The notes beneath the pieces are model-generated. The model did no database searches and had not been told where the DNA came from. It was given only the letters and a program-made list of their open reading frames with translations. Below are positions 25,104-34,023 of a stretch of DNA of 64,000 bases, one piece after another. Source of the stretch: Autumnicola tepida (GTDB taxonomy: Bacteria > Bacteroidota > Bacteroidia > Flavobacteriales > Flavobacteriaceae); the NCBI RefSeq assembly GCF_031846485.1, contig NZ_JAVRHQ010000002.1, positions 186,001-250,000 on the forward strand. Direction: 5' to 3'. How positions within the stretch are numbered: the stretch's first letter is position 1; every line of letters begins with the position of its first letter. The position numbers and the translations under genes were made by a program.

Positions 25104-25839
25104 AATCCTTGGTTTTAGTGGTTTTAAGGTTGTCCCGATTTTGGGACGCTCCCTTTTTGTTTGGTTTGTTTTCTTCGGTAAATAATTCGGTTCTATCCAT
25201 CCAATTTTTGGCTAGAGCCCGCCAATCACGTATTATTTTTCCATCGCTTGTTTTCCAATTGTTGGCTTCATAGTGCGCAAAGAATTTTTTTCCTTCATCA
25301 GCATTAAAATTTTTTTCAACAAAAAAATCTAAAACGGCCTGCCTGCCCTTTGGTTGTTTATTAATGTTTACTTGTTTGGTATTGTTTATATTAGATACCA
25401 ATGCTTGTCCACTCAAGGGACGGTGCGGGTACACAGCTTGTCCGTTGGTGGGATGGTGTTGGTACACTACTGGTTCACGTATGGGATGGTACCGTTCCGC
25501 AAGCTGTTCCAATTCGGGATTGTACCGTCCCATATCCGGTTCATCACTTGTCCCGATAATGGACATCTTGATTTTGCTACCTTTGTAAGGATTGTTCGAT
25601 GGAAAATAAGATAGATAGTTCCACGAGTGCAGGTCGGTAACACAGCGATGATAGGTCGATTTAGAACCTATTTTAGCCACGCGCATCAACTCTCGAGGGT
25701 TCACAAAAAACTCATCGGCAAAACGGCTGCTGTTCCACTCTTGGAACAGCGCCATATACAGGCTGATATGGGTCGGGTTCAAGCGGTCATCGAAAAAGAA
25801 TTTTTCAAAAGCCGCGTTGAGTAGCTTTATATAATTCAT
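25087..25839 (-). CDS. Replication-initiator/DnaD-like DNA-binding protein
   Basis: A 250-residue protein. The N-terminal half (RLNPTHISLYMALFQEWNSS, then RVAKIGSKSTYHRCVTDLHSW) looks like a winged helix of the replication initiator or regulator type. A variable Pro/His/Gln-rich linker follows (about residues 115-165), then a DnaD-like helical tail containing DWRALAKNWMDR. Such proteins usually precede a DnaC-like ATPase in Bacteroidota elements, as here. Exact role not established. Confidence 0.75.
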   Translation of the reverse strand: MNYIKLLNAAFEKFFFDDRLNPTHISLYMALFQEWNSSRFADEFFVNPRELMRVAKIGSKSTYHRCVTDLHSWNYLSYFPSNNPYKGSKIKMSIIGTSDEPDMGRYNPELEQLAERYHPIREPVVYQHHPTNGQAVYPHRPLSGQALVSNINNTKQVNINKQPKGRQAVLDFFVEKNFNADEGKKFFAHYEANNWKTSDGKIIRDWRALAKNWMDRTELFTEENKPNKKGASQNRDNLKTTKTKDYGQPL

Positions 25840-25842
25840 CGC

Positions 25843-26127
25843 TTAAGAATTTAATCCGTGCTGCACACGGTTTGCAGACATTACATTCTGGATTTCTTCG
25901 GCATCGTAATAGATGATACCGCCCACTTTCGTGTATGGCAATGTGCCATTGACACGAAGATTTTGAAGTGTTCCCGGACTGACCTGAAGCAGTTCCATTA
26001 CATCGGAAGATTTCAGGTACTTTTTAAGTTTACCGGTTGCTTGTCGGGATAGGAGCTTTTTAATGTCATCGAGCAATTCCATTTTGAATTCCCGAAGATC
26101 GTCTGTGGTAATGATACTTGTTGGCAT
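25843..26127 (-). CDS. Helix-turn-helix (excisionase-type) protein
   Basis: A 94-residue MerR/HTH_17-like protein: LKSSDVMELLQVSPGTLQNLR followed by GTLPYTKVGGIIYYDAEEI is the standard pattern. Proteins of this type act as excisionases or regulators in Bacteroidota conjugative transposons. Located 3 bases upstream of the initiator-like gene, so likely in one operon with it and the ATPase. Confidence 0.85.
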   Translation of the reverse strand: MPTSIITTDDLREFKMELLDDIKKLLSRQATGKLKKYLKSSDVMELLQVSPGTLQNLRVNGTLPYTKVGGIIYYDAEEIQNVMSANRVQHGLNS

Positions 26128-26241
26128 AATAGAACGGTTTTAAATGAAAAGGGCTACCGCCTCAGTCTAAACTAATTTGATAGCCCCTCGCAGGATTTGA
26201 CTTTCGTTCTACAAATTTGGGATAGTTTAATGGGTTTTATT

Positions 26242-26263
26242 CCCAAGTTATACCCAAGTTGGG
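26242..26263. repeat. CCCAAGT/TTGGG operator-like repeat, copy 1
   Basis: CCCAAGT, TATACCCA, AGTTGGG: an inverted repeat with one mismatch that also contains the direct repeat CCCAAGT-TATA-CCCAAGT. The partner copy is at 26369-26390. Both lie in the 294-base gap upstream of the excisionase-type gene. Confidence 0.65.
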
Positions 26264-26368
26264 TGTTTTTATTTTCTCATTTTCAATGAGTTAAAATGGT
26301 TTTATTTGTTTGTTGTTCATTGGAAGGTCAACACTAAACAGCCATAAAAAAAATTAATTTTATTTTTT

Positions 26369-26390
26369 CCCAAGTCGTACCCAACTTGGG
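26369..26390. repeat. CCCAAGT/ACTTGGG operator-like repeat, copy 2
   Basis: CCCAAGT, CGTACCCA, ACTTGGG: perfect 7-bp inverted arms with an 8-base spacer. It starts 127 bases after copy 1. In CTnDOT RteC binds a pair of short inverted repeats upstream of the excision operon; a similar role is inferred from position. Confidence 0.65.
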
Positions 26391-26421
26391 AGAAAATTTA
26401 ACATTTTCAGGGTTGAATAAA

Positions 26422-27256
26422 TTAACCGTCGGTTTCTTCCATCCTTTGTAAAAGCGCAGATTTTAGCCTATCGATAAATTTGGTCAGGTCTATCTTCCTT
26501 TCCCTGATTTCTAAAAAAGTCCTGTACACGTTACCAAGATTTAGGTCAAAAATACTTTCGCAAGCCGAAGCCATTTCTTTAATCCCTGCCGTTCCGCTTT
26601 TTATGGCTCCAGAGGCCTGCAAGGCATATATCAATTCGATCAAGTCTGTTTTTGAAGCAGTCCAGCTTAGCCGGTCCCCGTTTGCCAAGGTGTTTAATTT
26701 CCTTGGTTTTCCATAAGATAGATTCCTTAAATCTTCCAATTCCTGAATGTAGTGGTTGACCAAAAGATCATACGCCATAATTTTAGCTTGTAGAAAATTC
26801 AGCATCGGTGTAAAAGTGAGATGTATCTGAAACCAAGCTGATTTTATCCTTTCCCCTCAAAAAATAAAATTCATCGAGAACCGTAGATTGCTCCCTATAA
26901 TACTTTATGAAATCTATATTACGCCGGTTACTTTCTTGAAGTTTTTTTATTTCTGCGTCTATAAATTCCTGTTGGGATTTTATTGTTCCCGCAGGCCTAT
27001 TTATCAAGAAATTATAGAGTTTAGCATAAAATTTTAACCGACTGTATATGTAAGGTTTATGTTCTTTAAAGAATGTTATTTCGTCCTGTTGATTACTGAA
27101 CTCATTTTGCCTTACACATATTCTTAATTTCTGTAAATACTGCCTGGAAATGGAAATTCCTTGCTCAACGTTGTTAAAATCGTTAAGATTGGATTCTACA
27201 ACCCCCTTCATATCCTCTTTGTAATCATCTAATATTTTATGTATTAATTTAAGCAA
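26422..27256 (-). pseudogene. rteC: rteC regulator disrupted by a frameshift
   Basis: RteC activates excision genes in CTnDOT-type elements. The N-terminal part (27256-26783, TTG start) runs from LIHKILDDYKED through FFKEHKPYIYSRLKFYAKLYN to FYTDAEFSTS and then meets a stop. The C-terminal part (26805-26422) continues in another frame from AKIMAYDLLVNHY through LSWTASKTDLIELIYALQASG to EIRERKIDLTKF. From memory of the family, about five residues are missing at the join, so a deletion of roughly 17 bases between two GC dinucleotides would explain the break. Unless the sequence is wrong, no full-length RteC is made. Confidence 0.82.
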
Positions 27257-27282
27257 AACATATATGGGGCTTTAGAATTCGG

Positions 27283-28539
27283 TTAATTATCAGTAAGTGA
27301 TCTTTGGGTATTTTCGTTGGTAGGTTTGTAAAAGCTTTTATAAAAATACAGTAATCCAATAGCGGTCAGTATGATGATGCCGGCAATAATAAATGGGTAA
27401 TAAAACCCACCTGCAATAAGCCAAGTCCCTATGACCGGCCCTAAAATCTGTCCCACACTATTTGCCGATGTTTGGATAGAAATATTGCTGCCCGCATTTT
27501 CTTTTGAAAGTAAGGAAACGGCCGAAAGTAGGTTCGGGGTTACCAGAGCACCTCCTGTGGCAAATGTGATGATTAACACATAGACATAAAATTCGTTGTT
27601 GAAAAAAGGGAATGCGATCATTGAAATTCCCGAAATCAATAATCCAGCTCCGATTTGTTGCTTTGCCGTTATCAATTTTTTACCGTAGGTCGCAAATACA
27701 GGTTGTAATACCGCCATTACAACCCCACAGAGCATAAAACCAATGCCTATTTGAATACTGGTAAATGACAACTCGTCTTTTCCATAAATTGAAAAAACCG
27801 TTTCAAAGAGGGTGACTACAAACTGCATTACAAAAGAAAGCAGTAAAAGGACGATAAAGAACCTACTAAAACTAAAATTTAATTTTTGTTTTCCTGAAGC
27901 AAAATTGATTACTGGTGCTGTATTTTTAAGCCATTTAATAAGTATCATCATTACAATAAAGCCCAAAAGAGCTATCAGAAGAAATGGGATTGAAAAGCGA
28001 TCCAGATGTAATATCCCTAATGAATATTTAAAATGTAGGTTGGTTTGGGATAGGAAGCTGCCTAAAACGGGTCCAAAAATAACCCCGGAACTTATAGCCA
28101 CACCAGACCAAGCCATAATCTTGGTCCTATGCTTTCTAGAAGTGATATCACTAAGGTATGCATTACTGACAGGAATAACAGCCGATGTGAATATACCTCC
28201 AAGGATACGCGCTATATAGAGCATTGTAAGAGATGTTGCCAGTCCAGTAAGCAGTTGCATTACTATAAATCCAATTAATCCGACAATGATTATGGGTTTA
28301 CGTCCATATTTATCGGATAACCTACCCCAGAGTATAGCGAAAAGAAGCTGAAAGAGCGGATAAATACTGGTCAATAAACCAATATGAAAGTTAATCGAAT
28401 CAGTATCCAGGTTATCTCCTAAAGCAAGCCTTTCGGTATAGTATGGAAGGATTGGTAATAAAATGCCATACCCAAGCATTACCATAAATAAACTCAGCAG
28501 GATCAAAATAATCCTGCCGAGCTTTCTTTTTTTGCTCAT
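27283..28539 (-). CDS. MFS efflux transporter (DHA1/TetA-like)
   Basis: A 418-residue transporter with about 12 membrane segments. The loop 2-3 signature is present as GRLSDKYGRKPIIIVG, and RILGGIFTSAVIPVSNAYLSDIT matches motif regions of drug:H+ antiporters such as TetA and Bmr. The substrate cannot be read from sequence. The start overlaps the end of the copper ATPase gene by one base, so it is the last gene of the long minus-strand run. Confidence 0.88.
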   Translation of the reverse strand: MSKKRKLGRIILILLSLFMVMLGYGILLPILPYYTERLALGDNLDTDSINFHIGLLTSIYPLFQLLFAILWGRLSDKYGRKPIIIVGLIGFIVMQLLTGLATSLTMLYIARILGGIFTSAVIPVSNAYLSDITSRKHRTKIMAWSGVAISSGVIFGPVLGSFLSQTNLHFKYSLGILHLDRFSIPFLLIALLGFIVMMILIKWLKNTAPVINFASGKQKLNFSFSRFFIVLLLLSFVMQFVVTLFETVFSIYGKDELSFTSIQIGIGFMLCGVVMAVLQPVFATYGKKLITAKQQIGAGLLISGISMIAFPFFNNEFYVYVLIITFATGGALVTPNLLSAVSLLSKENAGSNISIQTSANSVGQILGPVIGTWLIAGGFYYPFIIAGIIILTAIGLLYFYKSFYKPTNENTQRSLTDN

Positions 28540-30641
28540 TATTTCTTTCCAATTTTCTTTTTCAATAATTGAGCATTAATGGCCACAATAATTGTACTCA
28601 AACTCATAAGTACGGCTCCAACGGCTGGGCCTAAAACAAAACCGGTAGAATAAAGCACCCCAGCAGCTAACGGAATGGCAATAACGTTGTAGCCCGTCGC
28701 CCAAACAAGATTCTGGATCATTTTATTGTAGGTAGCCTTGCCAAACAGAATCAAGTTAGCAATATCTTGTGGATTGCTATTTACCAAAATAATATCGGCG
28801 GTTTCGGCGGCTACGTCCGTGCCAGAACCTACCGCAATACCCACATTCGCCTGGGCCAAAGCTGGGGCATCGTTCACTCCGTCGCCGGTCATTGCCACAA
28901 ACTCTCCTTTACTTTCCAACTCTTTTACTATTTCCACTTTTTGATGTGGCAAAACTTCGGCGTAGTATCCATCCAATCCGAGTTTATCACTAACAGCTTT
29001 GGCAGTTCTTTCATTATCACCAGTAGCCATTAAAACTTTAATATTATTCTTTTTAAAGACCTTTATAGCTTCGGCAGATTCTGGTCTGATCTCATCGGCA
29101 AGCGCAATATATCCAGCCAATTCTCCATCAATCAGGACAAAAACAACAGTTTCTGCGGCATCGCTATAAGCATCCTCGGGAATAATTATTTTTTCATCTC
29201 TTAAATAGCCCGGACTTACAACTTTTATTTGTTTCCCCTCTACGTTGGCTTCAACCCCTTTACCGGTAATTGCGTTGAAGTTTTCTGGATTTGGAATAGC
29301 AACTTCATCTTCTTTTACTTTTTTAATTATTCCAACCGCAATAGGGTGTTCAGAACTCTGTTCCAATGCACTTGAAAGCCTCAAAATTTCTTTAGGTGGA
29401 TATTTCTGATTGACCGACTCAACCCTTGTTACACCAAAATCACCTTTGGTCAATGTTCCAGTCTTGTCGAATAATAATGCCGTTATTTTTCGGGATTCTT
29501 CAAAAGCTGTTCTATTTCTAATCAATAATCCATTCTGTGCAGAAACCGCAGTAGAAATAGCGACCACTAATGGAATGGCAAGACCTAAAGCGTGCGGACA
29601 CGCAATAATCATTACCGTTACCATACGCTCCAAAGCATACACAAAAGGGAAGCCTAAAATTAGCCAAACCGCCAATGTGCCAAATCCAATACCTAATGCG
29701 ATATAGGTAAGCCATTTTGCAGCTCTATCCGAGAGGTTTTGCATTTTTGATTTGGACTTTTGTGCTTCTTCAACCATTGTGATCACCTTGTTGAGATAAC
29801 TGTCCTTTCCTGTATGCTCAACCTTTACCTTTATGCTGCCATTACCGTTTACCGAACCTCCAATAACCTTATCATCTATTTCTTTCTTAACTGGTTTGGA
29901 CTCCCCAGTAAGCATAGATTCATTCAGGTAGCTGGTGCCTTCTGTTATAATACCATCAGCAGGCACCTTTTCACCTGGTTTTACTAATATGACATCATCT
30001 TTTAACAAATCTTCCAACGGAATATCTTCTATGGTATCACCCTTTACCCTATGGGCTTCTGCGGGCATCATACTTACCAAAAGCTGTAAGGCCTTTGATG
30101 CTCCCAAGACGCTTTTCATCTCTATCCAATGTCCTACCAACATAATAGCGATAAGGGTAGCCAGTTCCCAGAAAAAATCAACTCCTTCTAAGCCGAACAC
30201 GGTTGCCGAACTATAAACGTAAGCCACGGTAATGGCCATAGAAATAAGGGTCATCATCCCTGGTGCACCTTTTTTAACTTCGGACCAAAATCCGGTAATA
30301 AATGGCCAGCCGCCATAGAAATACACTACAGAAGAAAGGCCAAATAATATATATTGGTTTCCGGGAAGCAGGAACTCATACCCAATAAACCCTTGGATCA
30401 TCGGGGAGATGATGAGGATGGGAATGGTCAAGATTAAGGTTACCCAAAACCGTTTCCTGAAATCGGCAATCATCATTTTATGATGGTCGTGGCCCATTTG
30501 ACCGTGACCCGGATTGTGACCCGAATGGTCCCCACCTTTGTGGTTCATTTTAGAATGGTCTTCTTTTTTGTGTTTCATCTTCGAATGGTCCATTTTAGAA
30601 TGGTCCATTTCATCGTGATTGTGGTGTTCGTGATTTTCCAT
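28539..30641 (-). CDS. copB: CopB-type heavy-metal P1B-ATPase
   Basis: A 700-residue metal-exporting ATPase. The first 56 residues are extremely His- and Met-rich with repeated DHSKM units, a copper/silver-binding tail. The membrane metal site is CPH (IIACPHALGLAIPL, about residue 349), which marks the P1B-3 (CopB) subgroup, and not CPC. TGES, DKTGTLT (about 392) and TGDGVNDAPAL are all present, so the enzyme should be active. It would pump Cu or Ag out of the cytoplasm to the Cus and oxidase systems encoded to the right. Confidence 0.95.
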   Translation of the reverse strand: MENHEHHNHDEMDHSKMDHSKMKHKKEDHSKMNHKGGDHSGHNPGHGQMGHDHHKMMIADFRKRFWVTLILTIPILIISPMIQGFIGYEFLLPGNQYILFGLSSVVYFYGGWPFITGFWSEVKKGAPGMMTLISMAITVAYVYSSATVFGLEGVDFFWELATLIAIMLVGHWIEMKSVLGASKALQLLVSMMPAEAHRVKGDTIEDIPLEDLLKDDVILVKPGEKVPADGIITEGTSYLNESMLTGESKPVKKEIDDKVIGGSVNGNGSIKVKVEHTGKDSYLNKVITMVEEAQKSKSKMQNLSDRAAKWLTYIALGIGFGTLAVWLILGFPFVYALERMVTVMIIACPHALGLAIPLVVAISTAVSAQNGLLIRNRTAFEESRKITALLFDKTGTLTKGDFGVTRVESVNQKYPPKEILRLSSALEQSSEHPIAVGIIKKVKEDEVAIPNPENFNAITGKGVEANVEGKQIKVVSPGYLRDEKIIIPEDAYSDAAETVVFVLIDGELAGYIALADEIRPESAEAIKVFKKNNIKVLMATGDNERTAKAVSDKLGLDGYYAEVLPHQKVEIVKELESKGEFVAMTGDGVNDAPALAQANVGIAVGSGTDVAAETADIILVNSNPQDIANLILFGKATYNKMIQNLVWATGYNVIAIPLAAGVLYSTGFVLGPAVGAVLMSLSTIIVAINAQLLKKKIGKK

Positions 30642-30659
30642 TATTGTCTTGTTTAAGTG

Positions 30660-30953
30660 TTATCGTAATTTTTTTCTCATAGCTTCCGAAATGTTTTCGG
30701 CATAGACGCCATAGGCATCTACCAAAAGTCCTTTAATCCCATTTTTTGATGAAATAGCATAAAGCACACTATTATCGTCGGTACTGCTCATACCCTCAAA
30801 ACGATGCATCTCGTCAACATTAAAATCTTCTGGGTGTATTTCAATTTTTAGTGAGGCACACTCCAAACATTCTGGTTTTAGGTTAAAATCATATGTATAG
30901 CCATTTCCCTGTAAATCGTTTATGGCTTCTGAAAGTGTATCGTAATTTTTCAT
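30660..30953 (-). CDS. Conserved 97-aa protein, often mislabelled PRPP synthetase
   Basis: A small cytoplasmic protein (MKNYDTLSEAINDLQGNGYTYDF...) with a CLEC pair and the conserved YAISSKNGIKGLLVDAYGVYAE. Flavobacterial relatives often carry the name phosphoribosylpyrophosphate synthetase in databases, but it has no PRPP-synthetase motif. The true function is unknown. It lies 18 bases before the copper ATPase gene. Confidence 0.7.
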   Translation of the reverse strand: MKNYDTLSEAINDLQGNGYTYDFNLKPECLECASLKIEIHPEDFNVDEMHRFEGMSSTDDNSVLYAISSKNGIKGLLVDAYGVYAENISEAMRKKLR

Positions 30954-30959
30954 CTGTCT

Positions 30960-31604
30960 TTATTTATAGTTTATTGTAAAATAGCTGTTATCTGCTTCTG
31001 AAAATTTCTGAAAAGTCAATAATCCTTTTTCATTTAATTTTTCAATAACAGTATAATTGAATTGCTTGATGCGAATACCCCAGGCATAGGCCTTAATATT
31101 TATTTTTGATTTAATAGTGTTTTTGCCAGCTTCTAATTTTCGATCGTAAATTTTTATGATGCTTTTTGAACCAAAAAAAGCCAGCAGTCCTGAATCAAAA
31201 GTCATTTCCAATTCTATATCTTCAAGGTTGTCCAAATCGTAGAGATCTTTAAAATTTTCGGATGTGGTATTGATTTCGGTTTCCTTTGATTTTGGGTTGG
31301 AAAATGGAAATGCCATTACCATTACACTGGCTTCGTTTGGTTTACAGCGATAGGTCGTTGTATATTTATCGGTAGATTTTTTGTCTTTGTCAAATAATTC
31401 TGTGATTACCTCAATTTTAAAATATCCATTTTCCTTTATCATTTTACCGGCTTCAAAAGTCTGTTTGTTGAGAAAAGTATCTTCTTTATCAAAATTTTCG
31501 CGAACCACAAATCTGCCTGAAATCTGCCCAATAAGCATTTCAGTCTGGCCATTCATTGTGATGCTGAATAAGATGAAGAATAATATGAAGCTGTTCTTTT
31601 TCAT
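30960..31604 (-). CDS. Secreted protein of unknown function (214 aa)
   Basis: MKKNSFILFFILFSITMNGQ is a signal peptide. The mature part is beta-rich with no Cys pair or lipobox and a region (YRCKPNEASVMVMAFPF) conserved-looking but unassigned. It overlaps the PRPP-synthetase-like gene by 4 bases and is 6 bases before the 97-aa gene, so it is co-transcribed with cytoplasmic metabolism genes. Confidence 0.65.
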   Translation of the reverse strand: MKKNSFILFFILFSITMNGQTEMLIGQISGRFVVRENFDKEDTFLNKQTFEAGKMIKENGYFKIEVITELFDKDKKSTDKYTTTYRCKPNEASVMVMAFPFSNPKSKETEINTTSENFKDLYDLDNLEDIELEMTFDSGLLAFFGSKSIIKIYDRKLEAGKNTIKSKINIKAYAWGIRIKQFNYTVIEKLNEKGLLTFQKFSEADNSYFTINYK

Positions 31605-32494
31605 ATATGGTGCATTAATTTTTTTACCTCTTTTGCCATAATATCACTTAAATCTATTCCCTTTGAAGAGTGTGGGATGGTATTGCAAGTCACTATTTTT
31701 TCTACTCCAGAATCCAATAAATCTTGATAGGCATTTCCTGAAAAAACAGCGTGAATGCCTACACAAATAGGTGGTTTCATTCCTGCTTTTTTAAGATGTT
31801 GTACGGTTTCAATCATTGTTCGGGCTGTGGAAATAATGTCATCTACTAAAATAGGTGTAGCATCTTTATATATATCCACATCGGGAACAGAGACTTCTAC
31901 ATCACGGTCACCGTGACGCACCTTTTGTAGTACCGTAAATGGTGCTCCTGCATTTTTGGCGACTTCGGAAACCCATTGTTCACTTTCCGAATCAGGCCCA
32001 ATAAGTACCGGGTTTTCAATGTTTTCTTTTATCCATTCTGAAATGGCATCGGCAGCGTGAATCACTTTATTTGGAATTTGATACACTTCTCCCAACGAAC
32101 TAATTCTGTGCAAGTGAGGGTCAACCGTGGTAATGCTATCGGCAAAACCTGATATCAATTTTCCGAAGAAACCAGAAGTCACTCCTTCACCTTCATTAAA
32201 TACTTTGTCCTGCCGCATATACGCCAAATAGGGTGCTACCAAACAGGTACACATTGCCCCCAATGATTTGGCTGTGTGACTTAAAAAATAAAGCGGCAAC
32301 AGTTTTTCATCCGGTTCGTGTAAGGTGCATACCAGTACCACACATTTACCTTTAACATCAGATAATATACGTGTGTACGATTCCCCATCAGGAAAATTAC
32401 GCAAAGTGGCTTTGCCCACTTCAGCATCCATTTTTGTAGCCATAAGTTCTGTGAGTTCTTCATTTCCGGGAAGACTGAATAATATTGTTTTCAT
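31601..32494 (-). CDS. prs: Ribose-phosphate pyrophosphokinase-like protein
   Basis: A 297-residue PRPP-synthetase-family protein. LRNFPDGESYTRI, YLAYMRQDKVFNEGEGVTSGFFG and the PRPP-binding loop PILVDDIISTARTMIE are present. It is shorter and more diverged than housekeeping Prs, so it is probably a second copy with a specialised job. Being 6 bases downstream of an AMP phosphorylase gene suggests linked ribose-phosphate and adenine metabolism. Confidence 0.88.
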   Translation of the reverse strand: MKTILFSLPGNEELTELMATKMDAEVGKATLRNFPDGESYTRILSDVKGKCVVLVCTLHEPDEKLLPLYFLSHTAKSLGAMCTCLVAPYLAYMRQDKVFNEGEGVTSGFFGKLISGFADSITTVDPHLHRISSLGEVYQIPNKVIHAADAISEWIKENIENPVLIGPDSESEQWVSEVAKNAGAPFTVLQKVRHGDRDVEVSVPDVDIYKDATPILVDDIISTARTMIETVQHLKKAGMKPPICVGIHAVFSGNAYQDLLDSGVEKIVTCNTIPHSSKGIDLSDIMAKEVKKLMHHI

Positions 32495-32500
32495 AGTTTT

Positions 32501-34003
32501 TTAAATTATAGTTAGGATGTCGTTATGGTTGTTTTTATATTCCAAGGCATAGTTAAGTTCACCTTTGGATTCAGCATATATGGTATAAAGCAATTGGTTC
32601 TCCTCAATGGGTTCTCCCAAATGGACATTTAGAAGAATCCCTGCCGATTTAGATTGTGGTGCCCCAGAAAGCTTAGCTAGTTTTGCAATTTTTCGGTTAT
32701 CAATTCGTTGCAAAACACCTGACTTTTCAGCTTTAATTTCAATTTTATAAGGTGCTAAAACTGGTTTTGAAAATTGACCTTGCGCCTTACAAATAGCTAT
32801 GAATTTTTCATATGCTTTTCCAGATTTGAGAATTTCACGTGCGGTTTCCAGTCCCTTTCCTTTTTCTACTTTTCCAGAAAGTTCTATCAGTTCAGTAGCT
32901 AAAAGCAATGCTCTTTCTATTAAGTCTTTAGGTGCATCTTCCTCATTTTTCAAAACTTTTAATATATCTATGGCTTCTAATGTTGGACCGATACCCCTTC
33001 CAACAGGCTGCGTGCCATCCGTAACTACAACTTTCACATTCAACCCAACAGCAGTTCCAACAGTTTCCATATGATTTTTTAGTTTTTCTGCCATTTCGGT
33101 ACTGCGAACCTTGGCGGTTTCTCCCACGGGAATATCTATGACCACGTGCGTAGAACCAGCTGCTGCCTTTTTAGAGAGTACTGAAGCAATGAGCTGACCT
33201 TCGCTATCGATATCCAAAGCTTTTTCAATTTTAATGAGCACATCATCGGCAGGACTTAACTGCGCCGTGCCTCCCCAAACAAAACATCCGCCTTCTTTTT
33301 CTACTACGGTCTTTATTTCCTCGGAAGAGAGCGTAACATTGGTTAGTACTTCCATTGTATCTGCTGTGCCTGCTGGCGAAGTGATTGCCCGTGAGGATGT
33401 TTTTGGCATAGTAAGACCATACGCGGCAACAATGGCAACGACCAATGGTGTTGTCCTATTGCCAGGCAATCCGCCAATACAATGTTTGTCGACCACGATA
33501 TCCTTGTTCCAGTTCAGTTGCTTTCCGGAAGTAATCATTGCTTTCGTTAGGTCGGATATTTCGTCAATATCCATTCGGTCGCCAGCACAGGCAGTAATAA
33601 ATGCCGAAAGATGGATGTTGGAATAATCGCCTTCAACGATATCGGTTATGATTTCATTAAATGCTGAATAATCCAGTTTTTGATTATAAATTTTCGCCCT
33701 GACGTGGCTTAAGGATTCTATAGGTTCTAAATGGGAAACATATAATGTATCGTTTGGGGAAACATTCAGTTTTTTCGCAGCAGCATCTGATAGTCCGATT
33801 TCATTGGGCAACAGGATATCAGAATTCAAAACATTAAGACTTGCCACGATTGATGTACTTGCGTTGGATATTCTTATTCGGGTAAGTGCCTCAAACCCTT
33901 CTGAAATACAAACGTGGCAATCTTCGCGCATATACACTACATTCTCGTTTTGGGTATAGATGCCGAGGTGTTTGTATTTTAATATGTTTGAGTGTGTGTC
34001 CAT
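32501..34003 (-). CDS. AMP phosphorylase-like protein (thymidine phosphorylase family)
   Basis: A 500-residue member of the pyrimidine nucleoside phosphorylase superfamily. The phosphate-binding stretch reads KHCIGGLPGNRTTPLVVAI, the form seen in AMP phosphorylases and not the KHSTGGVGD of thymidine phosphorylase. An extra N-terminal domain (about residues 1-90) also fits that group. Expected reaction: AMP + phosphate to adenine + ribose 1,5-bisphosphate. No RuBisCO or ribose-bisphosphate isomerase is nearby, so the archaeal pentose-bisphosphate path is not complete here. Confidence 0.85.
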   Translation of the reverse strand: MDTHSNILKYKHLGIYTQNENVVYMREDCHVCISEGFEALTRIRISNASTSIVASLNVLNSDILLPNEIGLSDAAAKKLNVSPNDTLYVSHLEPIESLSHVRAKIYNQKLDYSAFNEIITDIVEGDYSNIHLSAFITACAGDRMDIDEISDLTKAMITSGKQLNWNKDIVVDKHCIGGLPGNRTTPLVVAIVAAYGLTMPKTSSRAITSPAGTADTMEVLTNVTLSSEEIKTVVEKEGGCFVWGGTAQLSPADDVLIKIEKALDIDSEGQLIASVLSKKAAAGSTHVVIDIPVGETAKVRSTEMAEKLKNHMETVGTAVGLNVKVVVTDGTQPVGRGIGPTLEAIDILKVLKNEEDAPKDLIERALLLATELIELSGKVEKGKGLETAREILKSGKAYEKFIAICKAQGQFSKPVLAPYKIEIKAEKSGVLQRIDNRKIAKLAKLSGAPQSKSAGILLNVHLGEPIEENQLLYTIYAESKGELNYALEYKNNHNDILTII

Positions 34004-34023
34004 ATTTTTTTGATTGTTGTGAT

